Source: an uncultured Collinsella sp. (GTDB taxonomy: Bacteria > Actinomycetota > Coriobacteriia > Coriobacteriales > Coriobacteriaceae). Taken from it: a stretch of DNA of 10,276 nucleotides. Under the pieces are notes generated by a model. That model was not told the DNA's origin. It did not search any database and saw only the letters and a list, made by a program, of their open reading frames with translations. The stretch spans positions 1-10,276 of the forward strand of contig CAUDZT010000074.1 in the NCBI GenBank assembly GCA_958453935.1. The letters are read 5' to 3'. The position numbers and the translations under genes are program-made. This document shows, piece by piece, positions 6,040-10,276 of this stretch. The number at the start of each line of letters is the position of its first letter. Positions within the stretch are counted from its first letter, which is position 1.

Positions 6040-7299
6040 AAGAAAGGTAGGAGGCCATGACGAAAGGTCTGCACGTGCCTTCCGAGATCGGCAAGCTCAG
6101 GAAGGTCTGCCTGCACCGTCCCGGCGACGAGCTCCTCAACCTGCCGCCCGACGAGCTCGAGCGACTCCTGTTCGACGACGTCCCGTTCCTGGAGGTCGCG
6201 CAGCAGGAGCACGACACCTTCGCCCAGATCCTTAAGGACCAGGGCGTGGAGGTGCTCTACCTCGAGAACCTCGTCGCAGAGGTGTTCGACCAGGTCCCCG
6301 GCGCCCGCGCCGAGTTCACCGACCAGTACATCGCCGAGGCAGGCATCCGCGGCCAGCAGATGCCGCAGATCGTCCGCGAGAAGCTGGACTCCATCGAGGA
6401 CAACCTCGAGTTCGTCAAGAAGACCATGGCCGGCATGACCAAGGCCGAGATCGACATGCCCCTCACGGCGTCCACGACCCTCGACTCCCTGGTCAACTCC
6501 GAGTCCGAGTCCGACCTGATCATCGACCCGATGCCCAACCTCTACTTCACCCGCGACCCGTTCGCGGTCGTCGGCGAGGGCGTCAACCTCAACCGCATGT
6601 ACTCGGTCACCCGCAACCGCGAGACCCTGTACGGCAAGTACGTCTTCAAGTACCACCCCGACTACAAGGACGTCTCCCTGTATTTCCGCCGCGACTGCCA
6701 GTTCCACACCGAGGGCGGCGACGTGCTGAACATCAACGAGAAGACCCTCGCCGTCGGCATCTCCCAGCGCACCCAGGCCGCCGCGATCGACGTCATGGCC
6801 CAGAACATCTTCTGGAACTCCGACTCCAAGGTCGAGCGCATCCTGGCCTTCGACATCCCGGTCTCCCGCGCCTTCATGCACCTCGACACGGTCTTCACTC
6901 AGATCGACGTCGATAAGTTCACGATCCACCCCGCCATCATGGGCACCCTGCGCGTCTACGAGCTGACCGCCGGCAAGAACCCGGGCGACGTGAACATCCG
7001 CCTGATCGAGGACACCCTCGAGCACGTCCTGGAGGACGCCACCGGCGTTGACCAGGTCAAGCTGATCCCCTGCGGCGGCGGCGACCCGATCGCGGCCTCC
7101 CGCGAGCAGTGGAACGACGGCTCCAACACCCTGTGCGTCGAGCCCGGCAAGATCTGCGTCTACGCCCGCAACACCGTCACCAACGACGTGCTGTACAAGG
7201 AGGGCCTGGACCTTCTCGTCGTGCCCTCCGCCGAGCTCTCCCGCGGCCGTGGCGGCCCGCGCTGCATGAGCATGCCCTTCTGGCGCGAGGACCTCTAAG
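6033..7299 (+). repeat. Long direct repeat, copy 2 (arcA2 unit)
   Basis: Identical by reading to 2959-4225. Sequence beyond both ends is different from the arcA1 surroundings: downstream, arcA1 has a terminator while arcA2 runs on to arcB. Confidence 0.9.
6057..7298 (+). CDS. arcA: Arginine deiminase, copy 2
   Basis: Same protein as the copy at 2983-4224: 413 residues with Asp167, Glu219, His275, Asp277 and the nucleophile Cys403. It converts arginine to citrulline and ammonia. The start is fixed by the AGGAGG ribosome site two bases upstream. Unlike copy 1 it heads a classical arcA-arcB arrangement: arcB begins 105 bp downstream with no U-tract terminator between, so the two are probably cotranscribed and citrulline passes directly to ArcB. 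Its promoter resembles that of copy 1 in layout but differs in detail, so the two copies could respond with different strength. A fully identical second copy adds gene dosage, not a new activity. Confidence 0.97.
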   Translation: MTKGLHVPSEIGKLRKVCLHRPGDELLNLPPDELERLLFDDVPFLEVAQQEHDTFAQILKDQGVEVLYLENLVAEVFDQVPGARAEFTDQYIAEAGIRGQQMPQIVREKLDSIEDNLEFVKKTMAGMTKAEIDMPLTASTTLDSLVNSESESDLIIDPMPNLYFTRDPFAVVGEGVNLNRMYSVTRNRETLYGKYVFKYHPDYKDVSLYFRRDCQFHTEGGDVLNINEKTLAVGISQRTQAAAIDVMAQNIFWNSDSKVERILAFDIPVSRAFMHLDTVFTQIDVDKFTIHPAIMGTLRVYELTAGKNPGDVNIRLIEDTLEHVLEDATGVDQVKLIPCGGGDPIAASREQWNDGSNTLCVEPGKICVYARNTVTNDVLYKEGLDLLVVPSAELSRGRGGPRCMSMPFWREDL

Positions 7300-7310
7300 T
7301 CTTTCCGTTT

Positions 7311-7358
7311 CCGGTGCGGTCCCCCTACAACCGCACCGGCTTCGCCCGTTAAACGGGC
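7311..7358 (+). other. Two intercistronic hairpins between arcA2 and arcB
   Basis: A perfect 10-bp stem pairs CCGGTGCGGT (7311-7320) with ACCGCACCGG (7330-7339). A second stem pairs GCCCGT (7344-7349) with ACGGGC (7353-7358). Neither is followed by a run of T, so they do not look like terminators. Such structures often protect or process the mRNA between genes and could set a higher arcA than arcB level. Confidence 0.6.
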
Positions 7359-7403
7359 AACACTAATACTTACGTAATTCATTTCTTCGAAAGGAAACGA
7401 ACC

Positions 7404-8399
7404 ATGGGTGTTAACCTCTCCGGCCGTAGCTTCCTCAAGCTCCTCGACCTCACCACCGAGGAGATCGAGTACCTGCTCAAGCTCTCCAAGAACTTCAAGG
7501 ACATGAAGCGCGCTGGCGTTCCGCACCGCTATCTCGAGGGCAAGAACATCGTTCTGCTCTTCCAGAAGACCTCCACTCGTACCCGCTGCGCCTTCGAGGT
7601 CGGCGGCATGGATCTGGGCATGGGCGTCACCTACCTCGATCCGGGCTCGTCGCAGATGGGCAAGAAGGAGTCCATCGAGGACACCGCCCGCGTTCTCGGC
7701 CGCATGTATGACGGCATCGAGTTCCGCGGCTTTGCCCAGGACGACGTCGAGGAGCTCGCCGCTAAGTCCGGCGTGCCCGTGTGGAACGGCCTGACCACTG
7801 AGTGGCACCCCACCCAGATGCTCGCCGACATCCTGACCGTCCAGGAGAACTTCAACTACGACATCAAGGGCAAGACCCTCGTCTTCATGGGCGACTGCAA
7901 GAACAACGTCGCTCGCTCCCTCATGGTTGTCTGCTCCAAGCTCGGCATGAACTTCGTGGCCTGCGGCCCCGAGGAGTGCATGCCCGCTGACGACGTCATC
8001 GAGGCCTGCAAGCCCATCGCCGAGGCCAACGGCTGCACCATCAAGCTGACCACCGACGTCAAGGACGGCGTCACCGGTGCCGACGTTCTCTACACCGACG
8101 TTTGGGTCTCCATGGGCGAGCCCGACGAGGTCTGGGCCGAGCGCATCGCTCAGCTCACCCCGTATCGTGTTACCTCCGAGGTCATGGCTATGGCCAACCC
8201 GGGTGCCATCTTCCTGCACTGCCTGCCCAGCTTCCACGACACCAACACCACGATTGGCGCCGAGAAGTGCGAGCAGTTCGGCATCACCGAGCAGGAGGTC
8301 ACCGACGAGGTCTTCGAGAGCCCCGCTTCCAAGGTCTTCGACGAGGCCGAGAACCGCATGCACACCATCAAGGCTGTCATGTACGCTACGCTCAAGTAA
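7404..8399 (+). CDS. arcB: Ornithine carbamoyltransferase (catabolic)
   Basis: In the ADI pathway it runs as citrulline plus phosphate to ornithine plus carbamoyl phosphate. The protein has 331 residues, the usual OTC length. Motifs: STRTR at 57-61 for carbamoyl phosphate, HPTQ at 135-138, the DVWVSMGE loop at 232-239 that identifies an ornithine (not aspartate) enzyme, and HCLP at 272-275 with the active-site Cys273. AGGA at 7392-7395 is a suitable ribosome site 8 bases before the ATG. Position directly after arcA2 argues for the catabolic role (arcB) over arginine biosynthesis (argF); sequence alone does not settle this, since both types share these motifs. No carbamate kinase gene follows. 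Confidence 0.95.
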   Translation: MGVNLSGRSFLKLLDLTTEEIEYLLKLSKNFKDMKRAGVPHRYLEGKNIVLLFQKTSTRTRCAFEVGGMDLGMGVTYLDPGSSQMGKKESIEDTARVLGRMYDGIEFRGFAQDDVEELAAKSGVPVWNGLTTEWHPTQMLADILTVQENFNYDIKGKTLVFMGDCKNNVARSLMVVCSKLGMNFVACGPEECMPADDVIEACKPIAEANGCTIKLTTDVKDGVTGADVLYTDVWVSMGEPDEVWAERIAQLTPYRVTSEVMAMANPGAIFLHCLPSFHDTNTTIGAEKCEQFGITEQEVTDEVFESPASKVFDEAENRMHTIKAVMYATLK

Positions 8400-8414
8400 G
8401 AGCATCTAGCATCT

Positions 8415-8451
8415 CGCTCGGGGTGCATTGCTGCGCACCCCGAGCGCTTTT
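8415..8451 (+). terminator. Intrinsic terminator after arcB
   Basis: A perfect 12-bp stem (8415-8426 with 8435-8446, 8-nt loop) is followed by CTTTT. It should end or reduce transcription from arcA2-arcB before the transporter gene, so the transporter relies on read-through or its own promoter. Confidence 0.82.
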
Positions 8452-8462
8452 GTCTGGTAAAA

Positions 8463-8513
8463 ATCTCGCACTGAGCGACATGCACGGCACGGAAGAGCCG
8501 CTTAGGGCGAGAT
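8463..8513 (+). other. Long imperfect inverted repeat in the arcD leader
   Basis: ATCTCGC (8463-8469) pairs with GCGAGAT (8507-8513). After one A/G mismatch, CTGAGCG (8471-8477) pairs with CGCTTAG (8499-8505), with one G-T pair. The loop is about 21 nt. It sits between the arcB terminator and the ribosome site of the transporter (8530-8537). It has no T tract. It could be an RNA control element or a protein-binding dyad; I do not recognise it. Confidence 0.5.
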
Positions 8514-8546
8514 CAGTAAATGATTTATGAAGGGGGGATGAGAACT

Positions 8547-10025
8547 ATGACTGAGACCGCTAAGAAAAAGCGCGGTATGCCTTCATCGTTCACCATTCTT
8601 CTTGCTCTGCTGGCAATCGTCGCGGTTGTTACCGTTATCGTCTCCGGTACGTCCGGTGGCGCGGTTACCGCTGCCCGCTTGAGCGATTTCTGCACCGCCC
8701 CGGTCAAGGGCTTCGCTGACGCTCTGCCCGTCTGCCTCTTCGTTATGATCCTCGGCGGCTTCCTCGGCATGATGACCGAGACCGGCGCCCTGGACAACGG
8801 CATTGCTGTTCTGGTGCAGAAGCTTAAGGGCAATGAGATCATGCTCATTCCCGTGCTGATGTTCATCTTCTCCCTCGGTGGTACCACCTATGGTATGTGC
8901 GAGGAGACCGTTCCCTTCTACGCCCTGCTCGCCGCTACCATGATGGCTGCTGGCTTCGACCCCATGGTCGGTGCCGCTACCGTCCTGCTCGGCGCTGGCT
9001 GCGGCTGCCTCGGCTCCACGGTTAACCCGTTCGCCGTCGGCGCTGCCGTCGACGCTCTGACCGGTGTTGGCATTGAGGTCAACCAGTCCATCATCATCGG
9101 CCTCGGTGCCGTCCTGTGGATTGTTACCACCGCCATGTCCATCTTCTTCGTCATGAGCTATGCCAAGAAGGTCAAGGCTGACAAGGGTTCCACCATCCTT
9201 TCGATGCAGGAGCTCAAGGACGCCGAAGAGGCTCACGGCAAGGCTGCTTCCGAGGTTAACAAGGAGGTCAAGCTCACCGGTCGTCAGAAGGGTGTTCTGA
9301 TCGCCTTTGCCTTCACCTTCGTCGTCATGATCGTCGGCTTCATCCCGCTGGCCGACCTCAACGAGGGCGTCGCCAACTTCTTCGATGCTGGCGCTGTCTA
9401 TGACGCCGACGGTAACGCCATCGTTCAGGGCTGGTCTGCCCTGATCACCGGCCTGCCCATTGGCCAGTGGTACTTCGACGAGGCTTCCACTTGGTTCTTC
9501 CTCATGGCTATCCTGATCGGTATCATCGGTGGCCTCTCCGAGAAGCAGATCGTCAACACCTTCATCACCGGCGCTGCCGACATGATGTCCGTTGTCCTCG
9601 TCATCGCTCTTGCCCGTGGTATCTCCGTCCTCATGGCTAGCACCGGCCTCGACGTCTACGTCCTCGACGCTGCCGCCAATGCTCTGGCTGGCCTGTCCGG
9701 CGTGATCTTCGCTCCCATGAGCTTCCTGGTCTACTTCGGCCTGTCCTTCCTGATCCCCTCGACCTCCGGTATGGCTACTGTCTCCATGCCCATCATGGGA
9801 CCGCTGGCTGTTAAGCTCGGCTTCTCGCCCGAGGTCATGGTCATGATCTTCTCCGCCGCCATCGGTGTCGTGAACCTGTTCACCCCGACCTCTGGCGCCA
9901 TCATGGGCGGTCTTGCCCTGGCCAAGATCGAGTGGACGACCTGGCTCAAGTTTGCTCTTAAGCTCATCGTCGCTCTCTCCGTCGTCTGCGCCGTCATCTT
10001 GACCATCGCTTGCGTGATGCTCTAA
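8547..10025 (+). CDS. arcD: YfcC/ArcD-type transporter, probable arginine/ornithine antiporter
   Basis: An integral membrane protein of 492 residues in the YfcC branch of the DcuC-like carriers. Streptococcal ArcD, an arginine/ornithine exchanger of the ADI pathway, belongs to this family, and its position after arcA-arcB supports that role. Hydrophobic segments begin near residues 14, 60, 97, 123, 181, 250, 315, 345, 387, 430 and 468, giving roughly 11-12 passes. A charged loop (about 205-248) splits the two halves. Conserved re-entrant-type motifs are GGTTYGMCEE (111-120), GCGCLGSTVNPF (151-162), PSTSGMATVSMP (404-415) and TPTSGAIMGG (446-455), a paired layout typical of such carriers. Start: ATGs at 8520 and 8538 are in frame, but the G-rich ribosome site at 8530-8537 is placed correctly only for 8547. 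Substrate is inferred from context. Confidence 0.88.
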   Translation: MTETAKKKRGMPSSFTILLALLAIVAVVTVIVSGTSGGAVTAARLSDFCTAPVKGFADALPVCLFVMILGGFLGMMTETGALDNGIAVLVQKLKGNEIMLIPVLMFIFSLGGTTYGMCEETVPFYALLAATMMAAGFDPMVGAATVLLGAGCGCLGSTVNPFAVGAAVDALTGVGIEVNQSIIIGLGAVLWIVTTAMSIFFVMSYAKKVKADKGSTILSMQELKDAEEAHGKAASEVNKEVKLTGRQKGVLIAFAFTFVVMIVGFIPLADLNEGVANFFDAGAVYDADGNAIVQGWSALITGLPIGQWYFDEASTWFFLMAILIGIIGGLSEKQIVNTFITGAADMMSVVLVIALARGISVLMASTGLDVYVLDAAANALAGLSGVIFAPMSFLVYFGLSFLIPSTSGMATVSMPIMGPLAVKLGFSPEVMVMIFSAAIGVVNLFTPTSGAIMGGLALAKIEWTTWLKFALKLIVALSVVCAVILTIACVML

Positions 10026-10052
10026 GTACCCCTTGGGTACCCCACGGAAACC

Positions 10053-10083
10053 ATGACGATCCTGTAAAGGATCACCTGGTCAT
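10053..10083 (+). other. Bulged hairpin after arcD
   Basis: ATGAC (10053-10057) can pair with GTCAT (10079-10083), and GATCC (10059-10063) with GGATC (10069-10073), leaving a five-base bulge. No T tract follows. It is the first of a series of hairpins after arcD. Confidence 0.35.
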
Positions 10084-10090
10084 CGTCTGT

Positions 10091-10111
10091 CCGGTGGGGT
10101 AACCCCACCGG
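10091..10111 (+). other. Strong GC hairpin after arcD
   Basis: A perfect 9-bp stem CCGGTGGGG/CCCCACCGG encloses a TAA loop, with outer GTCT/AGAC pairs. There is no T tract, so it is more likely a 3'-end stabilising structure than a terminator. Confidence 0.55.
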
Positions 10112-10127
10112 TAGACTCCTACCTTTA

Positions 10128-10169
10128 GCCTCCTCCCGTTCCGTGCGCGGGGGGAGGCGCTCTTGTGTT
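10128..10169 (+). terminator. Probable terminator downstream of arcD
   Basis: GCCTCCTCCC (10128-10137) pairs with GGGGGGAGGC (10149-10158) over 10 bp with one G-T pair, followed by the moderately T-rich GCTCTTGTGTT. It is the best candidate for the end of the arcD transcript. Confidence 0.55.
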
Positions 10170-10193
10170 CCGGCGTTTTACCAAACGCCGGAA
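10168..10193 (+). other. Perfect hairpin downstream of the arcD terminator
   Basis: TTCCGGCGTTT (10168-10178) pairs with AAACGCCGGAA (10183-10193), 11 bp with a 4-nt loop. No T run follows on the plus strand; on the minus strand none follows either. It directly abuts the preceding terminator. Confidence 0.5.
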
Positions 10194-10237
10194 CCGGTCG
10201 ACGCTGCGCGCCGCCCAGGACGACAATTTGTCATTCA

Positions 10238-10276
10238 AAAGGCACGGCATGACCAAAAGGTCTATGCCTTGCCTTT
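10238..10276 (+). terminator. Terminator-like hairpin cut by the window edge
   Basis: AAAGGCA (10238-10244) pairs with TGCCTTT (10270-10276), and GGCATGACC (10246-10254) with GGTC (10259-10262) and ATGCC (10264-10268) around an AAAA loop. The stem ends in CCTTT at the last base. Symmetric A and T flanks suggest a possible bidirectional terminator with whatever lies to the right. Confidence 0.5.

Noticed and set aside
2959..7299. Composite transposon with arcA units as flanking repeats
   Set aside because: The repeats are complete arcA genes; there is no transposase, terminal inverted repeat or target-site duplication.
5982..8405. Very long minus-strand open frame (about 807 codons) opposite arcA2 and arcB
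   Set aside because: It is a shadow of C-ending codon bias: the peptide is Val/Leu/Asp/Gly-rich low-complexity sequence without domain motifs, and the opposite strand carries two certain enzymes. The same frame appears opposite arcA1 because the DNA is identical.
1..10276. CRISPR arrays, tRNA or rRNA genes, phage attachment sites
   Set aside because: No regularly spaced repeats, no tRNA cloverleaf or T-loop signature and no rRNA-like sequence were seen on either strand.

Overview
The window looks like chromosomal DNA of a Coriobacteriia gut actinobacterium, most likely Collinsella or a close relative. This rests on the GC-rich, C/G-ending codon use, AT-rich promoter regions, and a fermentative arginine deiminase (ADI) cluster beside a polyphosphate kinase. 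The genus is an inference from overall style, not from a database match.

Layout: (1) 23-2431, minus strand: polyphosphate kinase 1 with an unusual Pro/Ala/Glu-rich, basic C-terminal tail. (2) 2432-2982: AT-rich control region ending in the arcA1 promoter and a structured leader. (3) 2983-4224, plus: first arginine deiminase (arcA1), followed by three hairpins, the last a likely terminator. (4) 4360-5484, plus: a class I/II PLP aminotransferase, closed by a strong intrinsic terminator. (5) 5572-6056: second AT-rich control region, with the same promoter/leader architecture as arcA1. (6) 6057-7298: second arginine deiminase (arcA2), identical base for base to arcA1. (7) 7404-8399: catabolic ornithine carbamoyltransferase (arcB), followed by a terminator. 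(8) 8547-10025: YfcC/ArcD-type transporter, probably the arginine/ornithine exchanger. (9) 10026-10276: a run of hairpins with no gene.

How the genes work together: ArcD would exchange arginine for ornithine, ArcA hydrolyses arginine to citrulline and ammonia, and ArcB converts citrulline and phosphate to ornithine and carbamoyl phosphate. Carbamate kinase (ArcC), which would make ATP from carbamoyl phosphate, is not in the window. The role of the aminotransferase between the two arcA copies is unknown.

The most interesting signal is regulatory. The two arcA genes are identical over about 1267 bp, but their upstream regions have diverged strongly. What survives upstream is a fixed set of elements: two CCGTTC direct repeats exactly 21 bp apart, a TATAA-type -10 box 39 bp after the second repeat start, and a leader of about 75 nt with two hairpins. 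The hairpin stems differ in sequence between the copies but still pair, and one loop sequence is kept. This suggests a shared activator plus a conserved RNA leader, with the coding regions kept identical by recent duplication or gene conversion.
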